A stretch of 64,000 nt of DNA, from contig JBAVYH010000216.1 of NCBI GenBank assembly GCA_049698695.1, positions 11,095-75,094 on the forward strand, read 5' to 3'. Source of the stretch: Bog-375 sp049698695. GTDB taxonomy: Bacteria > Acidobacteriota > Terriglobia > Bryobacterales > Bryobacteraceae. Within the stretch, counting starts at the first letter, position 1. Each line of letters begins with the position of its first letter. Positions 8,410 to 16,654 of the stretch are shown here, in pieces. Both the position numbers and the translations under genes were made by a program. The notes below the pieces were generated by a model, which was not told the origin of the DNA, ran no database searches, and saw nothing but the letters and a program-made list of their open reading frames with translations.

Positions 8410-9042
8410 ATGATCAAGTTTCTGGGCTTCTGGATTTCCTTCGGTCTGCTCGCGTCTTCGGGCAGAGTGATCACATTCGATCAGGCGGCAGTGGGGCATG
8501 TCCCCGCAGGCTGGACCGTGGCCATGACGCACAACGGTGCCGAACCGCGCTGGGAGGTCCGCAAGGATAATTCCGCACCCAACCCTCCCTATGTGCTGGC
8601 CCAGGTTTCCGCCGACCATCACGTCGACCGCTGCCCGCTGGCCATTTTCGATGGCGTGAACCTGCGCGACTGCGACGTGAGCGTGCGCATCAAACCGGTC
8701 TCAGGGCTGCAGGACCAGGCGGGCGGCGTGGTCTGGCGCTATCGCGATCCCAACAACTACTACCTGGCGCGTGCCAACGCCATCACCAAGAACGTGGCCA
8801 TTTACAAAGTGCGGGACGGCGAGCGGCTGCAGATCGCCACCGCCGTGCCCCACGACATCGAACCCAATACCTGGAGCATTCTCAAAGTCTCGGTACGCGG
8901 CTCCCGCTTCCAGGTCTACATCAACCATCGCCGCATCCTGCAGGCCGAAGACAAGACCTTCAGCGGCCCCGGCCGCGTCGGCCTGTGGACGGTCGGCGAT
9001 TCCGTCACCTACTTCGACGATTTCCGCGTGTACCCAAAGTAG
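8410..9042 (+). CDS. Exported concanavalin-like (DUF1080-type) protein
   Basis: A 210-residue protein with a short signal-like N terminus (MIKFLGFWISFGLLASSG). The rest has the beta-sandwich pattern of DUF1080 / 3-keto-disaccharide hydrolase-like and laminin-G-like domains: ADHHVDRCPLAIFDGV, QAGGVVWRYRDPNNYYLARAN, and the closing GRVGLWTVGDSVTYFDDFRV. Such domains bind or act on sugars outside the cytoplasm, but catalytic residues are not defined. It converges with the NRAMP-type gene, with only 6 nt between the two stops. Confidence 0.75.
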   Translation: MIKFLGFWISFGLLASSGRVITFDQAAVGHVPAGWTVAMTHNGAEPRWEVRKDNSAPNPPYVLAQVSADHHVDRCPLAIFDGVNLRDCDVSVRIKPVSGLQDQAGGVVWRYRDPNNYYLARANAITKNVAIYKVRDGERLQIATAVPHDIEPNTWSILKVSVRGSRFQVYINHRRILQAEDKTFSGPGRVGLWTVGDSVTYFDDFRVYPK

Positions 9043-9048
9043 GGCGCT

Positions 9049-10293
9049 TTACATCCCCTTGATCGTCACGCCCACCAGCGCCAGCGTGATGCCGATCATG
9101 AAGGCCACGGTAAGCCACGAAACCAGGTTGAACCAGCGCGGGTTCACCCATTCGTGCATCAGGTCCTTGCGGTTGATCAGTAGGATCATCGGGATGAGCA
9201 CGAATGGCAGCAGCGCGCCGTTCAGCACCTGCGAGAGCAGGATCATTTTCACCAGCGGGAAGTTCGGCAGCAGAACCGCGCCGGCGCCGGCGACGATCAA
9301 TAGCGTGTAAAGGAAGTAGAAGATCGGCGCCTCGCGCAGCCTCTTATCGACGCCGCTTTCGAAGCCCAGCCCTTCGCAGACCGAATAGGCGGTCGACAGC
9401 GGCAGGATGGAAGCAGCGAAAATCGAGGCATTGAACAGGCCGGCGCTGAACAACAGGAAAGCGTACTGGCCGAACGGCTTCAGGCCCAGCGCCGCCTCCT
9501 TGGCGTCCTGAATGTCTTTCGGGGCGACGCTGTAGATGGCTCCCGCGCAGGCCACGATGATGAAGAACGCAATCACGTCGGTCATGATGCAACCCACCAC
9601 CACTTCCACCCGTGACGCCGCGTACTCCTTGGCGGTGACGCCTTTTTCCACCACCGCCGATTGCAGATAGAACTGCATCCAGGGGGCGATAGTGGTGCCC
9701 ACCATGCCGATCAGCATGTAGATGTAACCGGGCTCCAGCAGCAGCACAGGCTTCACGCTGTATATCGCCGCTTCTTTCCAGTCCGGCCTCACCAGAAATC
9801 CGGAGATGATGTAGGACACGTACAGAACGCTGGCGAACAGAAATATTTTCTCCACGCTGCGGTAATTGCCCTTGACCACCAGAAACCACACCGCGACTGC
9901 GGAAAGCGGCACGGAAATATAGCGGCTGACGTGAAATAGCTCGAGCGAGCTGGCGACGCCGGCGAATTCCGCCACCACGTTGCTGAAGTTCGTCACCACC
10001 AGCAACGTCATCATGATGAACGTGATCCGCAGGCCGAATTCTTCGCGGATCAGGTCCGACAGTCCCTTGCCCGTCACCGCGCCCATGCGCGAACACATTT
10101 CCTGGGTGATGATCAGGACCAGCGTGATGGGCAGCAGCGTCCAAAGGGGCAGGTAACCCCAACGGGCGCCGGCAGCGGAATAGGTGAAAATGCCGCCGGA
10201 ATCGTTGTCCACCATCGCCGTGATGAACCCCGGCCCGATGACCGCGAAGAACACCAGAATGTGGTAGCGGAACCGGCCGAGCAGTCGCCGCAT
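9049..10293 (-). CDS. NRAMP-family divalent metal transporter, non-canonical site
   Basis: A 414-residue membrane protein with about 11 transmembrane segments and the NRAMP (SLC11) fold. The metal site differs from MntH. The TM1 motif DPGN reads DSGG (D31-S-G-G34), keeping the Asp but losing the Asn. The TM6 motif (A/V-MPH) reads TTIAPW, with Ala203 in place of the conserved Met. Family knowledge: the Asn and Met help select Mn/Fe, and an NRAMP branch (NRMT, described from Eggerthella lenta) transports Mg2+ with an altered site. It starts 2 nt after a gene for a PRC/MgtE-N/CBS protein, which supports magnesium as substrate. Substrate is inference. Confidence 0.88.
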   Translation of the reverse strand: MRRLLGRFRYHILVFFAVIGPGFITAMVDNDSGGIFTYSAAGARWGYLPLWTLLPITLVLIITQEMCSRMGAVTGKGLSDLIREEFGLRITFIMMTLLVVTNFSNVVAEFAGVASSLELFHVSRYISVPLSAVAVWFLVVKGNYRSVEKIFLFASVLYVSYIISGFLVRPDWKEAAIYSVKPVLLLEPGYIYMLIGMVGTTIAPWMQFYLQSAVVEKGVTAKEYAASRVEVVVGCIMTDVIAFFIIVACAGAIYSVAPKDIQDAKEAALGLKPFGQYAFLLFSAGLFNASIFAASILPLSTAYSVCEGLGFESGVDKRLREAPIFYFLYTLLIVAGAGAVLLPNFPLVKMILLSQVLNGALLPFVLIPMILLINRKDLMHEWVNPRWFNLVSWLTVAFMIGITLALVGVTIKGM

Positions 10294-10295
10294 CC

Positions 10296-11540
10296 CTATT
10301 TCTGCCTCAGCACGGAAATGATGTCGTCGGCGGTGATGACGCCGGCCAGCTTGCCTTCGTCGTCCACCACGGGCAACGTCAGAATGTTGTACTTGTCGAA
10401 CTGCTCGGTGACGCGGTCCTGCGATTCCCCCACGTGCGCTTGAATCAGCGGGTCGCTCGCCAGCTCTTTCAGCCGCGCGCCGGCGGGCGCCACGAACAGC
10501 CGCGCCAGCGGGATGGCGGCCACCAGCCGTTCCTGCGCATCCACCAGGAAAATCGTGTTGAGCTGCTCCAGCAGGTCTTCGTTGGCGCGCAGCGCCACCA
10601 GCGCGTCGTCTACGGCAGCCCCTTCGGAAAGCGCCACGTACTCGGTGTTCATCATGCCGCCGGCGGTGTCTTCCTCGAACTCCAAAAGCTCCTCGACCTC
10701 CGTCTTGGGCTCCGCCTCCATCTCACCCAGGATCTCTTCGCTGGTCTCGTCTTCCAGCTCGGAAAGAGCGTCGGCCGCCTCGTCGGGCGCCATTTCTTCG
10801 ACGATGTCTGCCGCCTTCTCCGGTTCCAGCGATTCCAGAATCGCCGCCTGCATCTTGGGATCGATTTCCGTCAGCGTGTCGGCGGCCACCTCGCTGTCGA
10901 TGTTTTCGAGAATCGCCCCGCGGTCGGCCGGGCCCAGTTCCTCGACGATGTCGGCCAGGTCCGCCGGGTGCAGCCCTTCCAGCCTTTGATAACCGATGGC
11001 GAGCCGCAGCCGCCGTAGCGGATCGGATTCCACCACGTTGCAGAGATCCCACCGGATGGAGTTCGGCTGGATAGGTCCTTGCAGCCGCCGGATCCAGCTC
11101 GCCGGCATCCCGCCTTGCAGCAGGCGGCGCACCACGCTGCGCAGCCCCACGTCCACTTCAACCACGTGCACGGTGGTCCGCCCGTTCTCCTGGCGGATCT
11201 CCATGGTGAGGTCGTTCACCCGCACCACCTTGCGGCCGGTCACGTCGATGATCTGCTGGTCCAGCAGGTCGCGGGCAATGCGCAGGATGCAATCATCCTC
11301 GTGATAGGGAACGAGCTGTTCGTCGCTGAGGAGGATTCCCGTCTCGCGGCTGATTCCGGCCACCTGGTCATAGCGCACGGTCAGCCACGCGTCGCCGCCG
11401 CCCACCAGGTAACGGTCAATCCGGGAAGCGTGATCGCGCGGAACCAGCGCAGCGTCCTTGACGCGGCCAATGCGGCTGCCCTTCAGGTCGAGCACCGGCA
11501 TGCCCATCAGCTCGGTAAAGAATAGCAAATGATTCGCCAT
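10296..11540 (-). CDS. PRC-barrel / MgtE N-domain / CBS-pair protein
   Basis: A 414-residue soluble protein. An N-terminal PRC-barrel-like part (about 5-75) and a second similar part (about 85-145) precede an acidic superhelical MgtE N domain (about 185-290, repeated as LHPADLADIVEELG, DPKMQAAILESLEPEKAADIVE). Two CBS motifs follow (about 295-414, GGMMNTEYVAL and FDKYNILTLPVVDDEGKLAGV). The MgtE transmembrane domain is absent. In MgtE this cytosolic half senses Mg2+ and gates the channel; here it is encoded 2 nt upstream of an NRAMP-type transporter, so it may gate that protein. I chose the ATG at 11540 over a GTG at 11549. Confidence 0.88.
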   Translation of the reverse strand: MANHLLFFTELMGMPVLDLKGSRIGRVKDAALVPRDHASRIDRYLVGGGDAWLTVRYDQVAGISRETGILLSDEQLVPYHEDDCILRIARDLLDQQIIDVTGRKVVRVNDLTMEIRQENGRTTVHVVEVDVGLRSVVRRLLQGGMPASWIRRLQGPIQPNSIRWDLCNVVESDPLRRLRLAIGYQRLEGLHPADLADIVEELGPADRGAILENIDSEVAADTLTEIDPKMQAAILESLEPEKAADIVEEMAPDEAADALSELEDETSEEILGEMEAEPKTEVEELLEFEEDTAGGMMNTEYVALSEGAAVDDALVALRANEDLLEQLNTIFLVDAQERLVAAIPLARLFVAPAGARLKELASDPLIQAHVGESQDRVTEQFDKYNILTLPVVDDEGKLAGVITADDIISVLRQK

Positions 11541-11733
11541 CGAAATCACCCGGGCGCCGTCTGCAGCCCGAGCGCGGCTTACCAGCTTCGATGACGCTCG
11601 TTGCGATGCGCTCTACACGGCTTTGGCTCTGACGCCACTCCCAATATGGCGCATCCTCGCGCGGAACTGCAAGGGGAAAAATAGGGCTCCGCAGTCAAGG
11701 CCGGCGAACGGCGTATCGACCCGCCGGCCTGGT

Positions 11734-13026
11734 TCAATCCAGCTTGGCCGGCGTGTACCGGGGCGTCATCAGGTGGACGACGATGAGCGCCAGGAAGTAG
11801 GACGAGCCGCAGACCGCGAACACCGGTATGTAGCTGTGGGTCCACTCCACCACGTAGCCGGTGAATTTTTGGAACAGGGCGCCGCCGAGCGCGCCCATCA
11901 TTCCGCCAATCCCCACCACGCTCGCCACCGCCGCCTTCGGGAACAGGTCCGACACCACCGTGAACAGGTTGGCAGACCACCCCTGGTGGGCCGCCATGGC
12001 CAGCCCCGTCAACCCCACCACCAGCCACACGTTCTTGGCAAAAGGAGCGTAGAGCACCGGCAGGACGGCCACCGCGCATACCAGCAGGGCGCTCTTGCGC
12101 GCCACGTTGAGGCTCCTGCCGCCCTTGAGCATGGCTCCGGAAAGCCAGCCGCCGCCCACGCTGCCGATGGAGGCCATGCCGAAGGCCACCGCCACCGGCC
12201 ACCGGTTGGATTCAATATCCAGGTGGAACGTCTCCTGCAAATAGCCGGGCAGCCAGAAAATGTAGAACCACCAGATGGGATCGCTGAGGAACTTGGCGAC
12301 GGCGAATACCCAGGTTTCCTTGCACGGCAGCAGGCGGACATAGGGGACTTGGTCGAGGCTGTCGCCAGGATCGCTCTCGATGTGCGCCAGCTCGGCAGCG
12401 GAAACCGAGCGATGCTTCTCCGGCTTGGCGTACATCAGAAGCCAGAACGCCAGCCAGATGAAGCCGGTGGCTCCGGCAGCGACGAAGGCGCCGCGCCAAG
12501 CCTGGTCCCGGCCAAGCGGCGCGGTGAAGACACCTACCAGCAGCGGCACCAGCAGCGGGACCGCCATGGTGCCGATGTTGGCGCCGGAATTAAAAATACC
12601 GGTCGCCAGCGCCCGCTCGCCCCTGGGAAACCATTCCGCCACGGTCTTGATGCAGGCGGGAAAGTTGGCCGCTTCTCCCAACCCAAGAAAGAACATGGCG
12701 ATGCCGAATGTCAGCACCGAACTGGCGGCGCCGGGAGACATGGCAGCGACGCTCCACAGCACGATAGCGATAGCAAGCCCTTTGCGGGTGCCCACCCAGT
12801 CCGTAAACCAGCCCGCGCCCACGAATGCAATCGCATAGGCAATTTGGAACGCGACCAGCACGTTCGAATACTGGATGGCGTTCCAGCCAATGACGTGCTG
12901 CAGCGTGTCCTTCAGATAACCGAGCTCGCCGCGGTCGATGTACGCGATCACCGTCGAGAAGAAAAGCAGCGCACAGATGTACCAGCGATAATGCGACGCC
13001 GAGGGGCGAGCTTGGCCAGGTGGCAT
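11734..13026 (-). CDS. MFS transporter, anion:cation symporter type
   Basis: A 430-residue, 12-segment carrier. The N-terminal half reads YRWYICALLFFSTVIAYIDR and later DWVGTRKGLAIAIVLWS, typical of the ACS (ExuT/GarP-like) branch, which takes up hexuronates, galactonate and similar organic anions. The large central loop and the GLGEAANFPACIKTVAEWFP motif also fit this branch. No sugar-acid catabolic gene is adjacent, so the substrate cannot be assigned. A TATAAT box lies 9 nt upstream of the ATG. Confidence 0.88.
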   Translation of the reverse strand: MPPGQARPSASHYRWYICALLFFSTVIAYIDRGELGYLKDTLQHVIGWNAIQYSNVLVAFQIAYAIAFVGAGWFTDWVGTRKGLAIAIVLWSVAAMSPGAASSVLTFGIAMFFLGLGEAANFPACIKTVAEWFPRGERALATGIFNSGANIGTMAVPLLVPLLVGVFTAPLGRDQAWRGAFVAAGATGFIWLAFWLLMYAKPEKHRSVSAAELAHIESDPGDSLDQVPYVRLLPCKETWVFAVAKFLSDPIWWFYIFWLPGYLQETFHLDIESNRWPVAVAFGMASIGSVGGGWLSGAMLKGGRSLNVARKSALLVCAVAVLPVLYAPFAKNVWLVVGLTGLAMAAHQGWSANLFTVVSDLFPKAAVASVVGIGGMMGALGGALFQKFTGYVVEWTHSYIPVFAVCGSSYFLALIVVHLMTPRYTPAKLD

Positions 13027-13035
13027 AAAGCTCTG

Positions 13036-13041
13036 ATTATA
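13036..13041 (-). promoter_or_regulatory. -10 box for MFS gene (short leader)
   Basis: On the minus strand TATAAT ends 9 nt before the ATG at 13026, which predicts a leader of about 3 nt. It lies directly after the palindrome that follows hpnK. Confidence 0.45.
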
Positions 13042-13067
13042 GCCCCCACCGACGACGGCGCAGGTCC

Positions 13068-13083
13068 GGGCCGGCGCCGGCCC
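13068..13083 (-). terminator. Perfect 16-bp palindrome after the hpnK stop
   Basis: GGGCCGGCGCCGGCCC lies 1 nt beyond the hpnK stop codon on the minus strand. It would form a strong hairpin but lacks a U tract, so termination is only a suggestion. Confidence 0.4.
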
Positions 13084-13084
13084 A

Positions 13085-13903
13085 TCAACCCAGGAGCGAG
13101 AAATTCACCAGCTCGATGGAATGCCGCTCAAGGGCCTGCCGTGCCTCAGGGGCGATCAGCGCTCGAAGCTCCCGCTCGCGGCTCTCCTTGAGGCGGGTGG
13201 GCGCGTTGCGCAGCGCATCGCCGCAATATCCCGGATGGCACATCAACTCGGTGGATCCTTCGGGCAGCGCGGCAGCCAGCGCCGCCAGTTCGCCCGAATC
13301 CAGGCGGCCCGTCATCCGGAAGCCGGCGAAATGATCGACGGTGCGGCAGTCGTACGCCGCCAGCACGCGCTCAAAACGGCCTCGCAACAAACCCAGCGCG
13401 CCGCTCGCCAGGCGCGTCAGGCGCGGCACGCCGCCCAGCCCGTGCATCGGAAAATCGAACGGCCGGCGCACCCATTGGATGCCGAAATCTCGCGCCACGC
13501 GTGCCACCGCCTCCAGCACCGGCGGCGCCAGATGCGTGTGCTTGTGAGTGTCGAGGTGCGTGGGCCGGATGCCGGCCGCAACCGTGCGCCGCGTCTGCGC
13601 CGCCAGTTCGTCATAGAGCCGGATCTCGCGGCGCGCCAGCGCTCGCAAGAGTCGCACCACCGTGGACGGAAACGGCCTCCCCGTCACCAGTGAGCGGCCG
13701 CCGATCAGCACCAGGTGGCAGCCCACATCGAGCGCCGGCGTGTCGCGCGCCAGCCGCACGGCATCGTCAAACGCGTCGCCATTGGCCATCAATGTGGCCG
13801 CCGTCAGGATGCCCCGGCGGTGCGCCTCCACAATGCCCCGGTTGACGTCCGGCGTGAATCCGAAGTCGTCCGCGTTCACCACCAGTTGCCGGCGCGCGCT
13901 CAA
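13085..13903 (-). CDS. hpnK: YdjC/HpnK-family carbohydrate deacetylase
   Basis: A 272-residue polysaccharide-deacetylase-like protein. The metal motif VNADDFG is at residues 9-15, and the THLDTHKHTH stretch supplies the His ligands. The sequence pattern (RRGILTAATLMANGDAF, CHLVLIGGRS) matches the YdjC family, which includes ChbG and the hopanoid-associated HpnK. Its GTG start overlaps the stop of the mlaD-like gene by 4 nt, so it is translated with a lipid transport system. A role in trimming an acetylated lipid or glycan carried by that system is inference; the hpnK symbol is used at family level. Confidence 0.82.
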   Translation of the reverse strand: MSARRQLVVNADDFGFTPDVNRGIVEAHRRGILTAATLMANGDAFDDAVRLARDTPALDVGCHLVLIGGRSLVTGRPFPSTVVRLLRALARREIRLYDELAAQTRRTVAAGIRPTHLDTHKHTHLAPPVLEAVARVARDFGIQWVRRPFDFPMHGLGGVPRLTRLASGALGLLRGRFERVLAAYDCRTVDHFAGFRMTGRLDSGELAALAAALPEGSTELMCHPGYCGDALRNAPTRLKESRERELRALIAPEARQALERHSIELVNFSLLG

Positions 13904-14973
13904 AACAGGGCCAGCCGGAGGGTCAGAAACTTCTTCGGGTTGGCGCGTATGTCCTTGGCCAGCGTCTGGAAGTCGCGTGTGGCGCCGTTGAGCGCGTCGT
14001 AGAGCTGAGGGTTCACTACTAACTGACCCAGTGTGCCCTGGCCCGAGTTGATCTTGTCCACGGTGACGTTGAACTTGGCCACCAGCTCGTCGATGCGTTT
14101 GTAGAGCTCGCCGTCCTTCATGAGCTTGCCGGCGGTGCCTTTTCCCGCGTTCAGCTCGTTGAGCAGCTCATGAATCTCGCTGAGCGACTGGCGGGCTTCG
14201 TCATAGAGCGCCGGGTCCTTGAGCAGTTTGCCCGCCGTGCCCTGCCCGCCCTGCAAGCCGGCCATCATCGAGTCGACGCGCTTCAGAGGCGCGTCCAGGT
14301 CCTTGTAGAGTGTGTCGTCATAGATCAGCTTGCCCAGCGTTCCGTTGGCGGTGCGCACGTCGCTCAACAGCTTCTGGCCCTCGGCCGCTATGCCGTTCAA
14401 GCGGTCGTAGAGTTCCTCGTCCTTCAACAGCTTTCCGATGTTGCCCTTGCCTTGCTCGATCCCGGCCAGTAGATTGTCCACCCGCGTGACGATGGTCTGA
14501 AAGGAGTCGAGTACCACTTTCATTTCACCCATCAGTTGGGGGATGTCCTCCAACTGGGCCGAGCGCAGCTCGGCGCCCGGTTTCACCGGGACTTTCGACA
14601 CGCCCTTGGTGATGTCGATGATCTTGCCGCCCAGCAATGTGGAGGCGGCGATGGCAACCGTCGAATCCTCCGGAATCGCCGCCAGATACTGCGGCTTCAC
14701 CATCATGTCGAACTCCACCGCGCGCCTGGGATCGTGCGACTCGGTCAACCTGGGCGTCTCGAGAAAACCGATCTGAATGCCGTTCAGCCGGACTTCGGTG
14801 CCGTCGGGAAGCCCCGCCGCGTTGTCCATGTAAGTGCGCAGCAGCGCGTAATGGGTAAACGGGCTCTTGCTCTGCGTCAGCAAGAACACCAGGATAAAGA
14901 GAATGATGAAGGCAGTGCTGGCAATGATGCCGATCTTGAGCTGCGACCAACGAACTTTCCTGCGATCCGCCAT
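13900..14973 (-). CDS. MlaD-type MCE-domain lipid-binding protein
   Basis: A 357-residue protein anchored by one N-terminal membrane helix (about 13-34), followed by an MCE domain (about 40-125, with AAGLPDGTEVRLNGIQIG). After it comes an unusual tail: five copies of a roughly 37-residue unit with the core G-x-G-T/N-x-GKL-x2-D-x2-LY (for example GKGNIGKLLKDEELYDRL and GQGTAGKLLKDPALYDEA). Such regular helical repeats could form a rod or tube crossing the periplasm. In Mla systems this protein passes phospholipid between the membrane ABC complex and the outer envelope. Confidence 0.92.
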   Translation of the reverse strand: MADRRKVRWSQLKIGIIASTAFIILFILVFLLTQSKSPFTHYALLRTYMDNAAGLPDGTEVRLNGIQIGFLETPRLTESHDPRRAVEFDMMVKPQYLAAIPEDSTVAIAASTLLGGKIIDITKGVSKVPVKPGAELRSAQLEDIPQLMGEMKVVLDSFQTIVTRVDNLLAGIEQGKGNIGKLLKDEELYDRLNGIAAEGQKLLSDVRTANGTLGKLIYDDTLYKDLDAPLKRVDSMMAGLQGGQGTAGKLLKDPALYDEARQSLSEIHELLNELNAGKGTAGKLMKDGELYKRIDELVAKFNVTVDKINSGQGTLGQLVVNPQLYDALNGATRDFQTLAKDIRANPKKFLTLRLALF

Positions 14974-14976
14974 CGG

Positions 14977-15801
14977 TTATTCCCGCTGCTTGCAGAACTT
15001 CGAAATGTAATCGTCGGTCGTGGACTCCAGCCGGTCCTGGTCGCCTTCGAAGATCAAACGGCCCTCGCGCAGCACCATGAACGTGGTGCGCGGGAGTGGG
15101 CCATCCCAGTGCCGGGCCGGCTCCAGACGCCCTTGTTTCGAATTGTAGCGGAAGTTGGCCATCAGATTTCCGTCCTGGTAGCGATAGGTCACCAGCATCG
15201 TGGTCGTTTGTGCCATGTCGCGCTCCTTAATGAGCAGGGCCATGATGGTGTGCGCCGTGATCGGGTCCAGGCCGGCGCTCGGCGAATCGTAGAGCACCAG
15301 CGGCGGCGCGGTCACCACCGCGCGGGCGATGGCGGCGCGGCGCCGCATGCCGCCCGAAAGCTCGCTGGGAAACTTATCCAGCGTACCGCCCAGCTCGACG
15401 AAGTCCAGCGCCCGCTCCACCCGCTCGTGCACCTCGCTCTTCGGACAGCGAATCGATTTCTGATTGAGCAGCGGGTAGGCGACGTTCTCCTCGATGTTGA
15501 GCGAATCGAACAAGGCGCTTTCCTGGAACAGCATGCCGATCCGGCTGCGGATATCGAAGAGTTGCGTCTCCCGCATCCTGCTCAGATCCTGTTCGAAGAC
15601 CAGCACGCGGCCGGAATCGGGCCGTATCAGGCCGAGCGCGGTCTTCAAGAGCACGGTCTTGCCGCTGCCGGCCGCACCCAGGATCACCCGGGATTCACCC
15701 TCGAAGGCCTCGAAGGAAACATCGCTCAGCACCGCTTCGCCGTCATACGAAACGGTGACGTTTTCAAACCGCAGGACGCTGGGGGCGGCGGTTTCCGGCA
15801 T
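14977..15801 (-). CDS. MlaF-type ABC transporter ATPase with altered Walker B
   Basis: A 274-residue nucleotide-binding subunit. The Walker A motif GAAGSGKT is at 42-49 and the signature LSGGM at 148-152. The Walker B end reads LYDSPSAGLDP, so the catalytic Glu that normally follows the Asp is Ser173. The C-terminal region from about 215 has an extra YRYQDGNLMANFRYN segment not found in typical MlaF. The start is the ATG at 15801, which shares one base with the mlaE stop (TGATG). Longer reading frames upstream belong to the permease region. If Ser173 is real, hydrolysis may be slow or depend on another residue. Confidence 0.92.
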   Translation of the reverse strand: MPETAAPSVLRFENVTVSYDGEAVLSDVSFEAFEGESRVILGAAGSGKTVLLKTALGLIRPDSGRVLVFEQDLSRMRETQLFDIRSRIGMLFQESALFDSLNIEENVAYPLLNQKSIRCPKSEVHERVERALDFVELGGTLDKFPSELSGGMRRRAAIARAVVTAPPLVLYDSPSAGLDPITAHTIMALLIKERDMAQTTTMLVTYRYQDGNLMANFRYNSKQGRLEPARHWDGPLPRTTFMVLREGRLIFEGDQDRLESTTDDYISKFCKQRE

Positions 15802-16613
15802 CAGCTTACCCCCTGGCTGACGAAGAATTCCGTGATCATCACGTCGGTGATGAAAATCATGATGGTGGCCGCCACCATCGCCTGCGTGGTGGAGCGCCCC
15901 ACGCCCTGCGTACCGCCGGTGGTGCGCAAACCGTAGAAGCAGCCGATCAGCGAAACCACCACCGCGAAGACCAGCGGCTTGATCAGCCCCTGCGCCACGT
16001 CGTTCCATTCCAGCGCCTGCCAGGCGGAATTCCAATACAGACGGGAGGAGATGTTCAATTTCACCACCGAGATCACCCAGCCGCCGAACAGACCCACGAA
16101 ATCCGCAATCACGGTGAGCAGCGGCAGCATGAAGCAGGTCGCCTCCAGTCGCGGCGTCACCAGCTTCTGTATCGGGTCGGTTCCCAGCGCGCGCATGGCG
16201 TCGATTTGCTCGGTCACCTTCATCGACCCCAGCTCGCTGGCGATGCCGGAGGAGTTGCGTCCCGCCATCATGATGGCCGTCAGCACCGGGCCCAGCTCGC
16301 GCGCCAGCGTAATCGCCACCAGGGTGCCGGTTTTTTCGACTTCCCCGTATTGCGCCAGTGCGCGCGACATCTGCAGCGCCATCACGATGCCGGAAAACAG
16401 ACCCACCAGCGCCACCACCACCAGGCTGCCCACACCGATAGTGTCCATCTGCAGGATGACGTCGTCGGCGTAATGCGGTTTGCGGAAGATGTTCCGGAAG
16501 GCCTTGCCGGCGAGCACGACGAATTCCTGAACCGCGAGAACAGGCTCCTTCAGCAGATCCAGCAAGCAGGTCGTTCTCCGAACTCCGATGCTACCATACA
16601 AGCGTGGCGCCAC
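15801..16613 (-). CDS. MlaE-type ABC transporter permease
   Basis: A permease of the MlaE/YrbE family, 270 residues from the GTG at 16613. The diagnostic block LARELGPVLTAIMMAGRNSSG and the following EQIDAMRALGTDP loop are present, with five to six hydrophobic segments. The start is uncertain: a TAGCAT -10-like box lies inside the N-terminal codons (16588-16593), and a TTG at 16565 preceded by GGAG would give a 254-residue protein closer to the usual length. First gene of the operon mlaE-mlaF-mlaD-hpnK. Confidence 0.9.
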   Translation of the reverse strand: MAPRLYGSIGVRRTTCLLDLLKEPVLAVQEFVVLAGKAFRNIFRKPHYADDVILQMDTIGVGSLVVVALVGLFSGIVMALQMSRALAQYGEVEKTGTLVAITLARELGPVLTAIMMAGRNSSGIASELGSMKVTEQIDAMRALGTDPIQKLVTPRLEATCFMLPLLTVIADFVGLFGGWVISVVKLNISSRLYWNSAWQALEWNDVAQGLIKPLVFAVVVSLIGCFYGLRTTGGTQGVGRSTTQAMVAATIMIFITDVMITEFFVSQGVS

Positions 16614-16654
16614 CGCATTCGTAGCGGCGGGCGCCCGTCCCGCGGCCTGTAACC

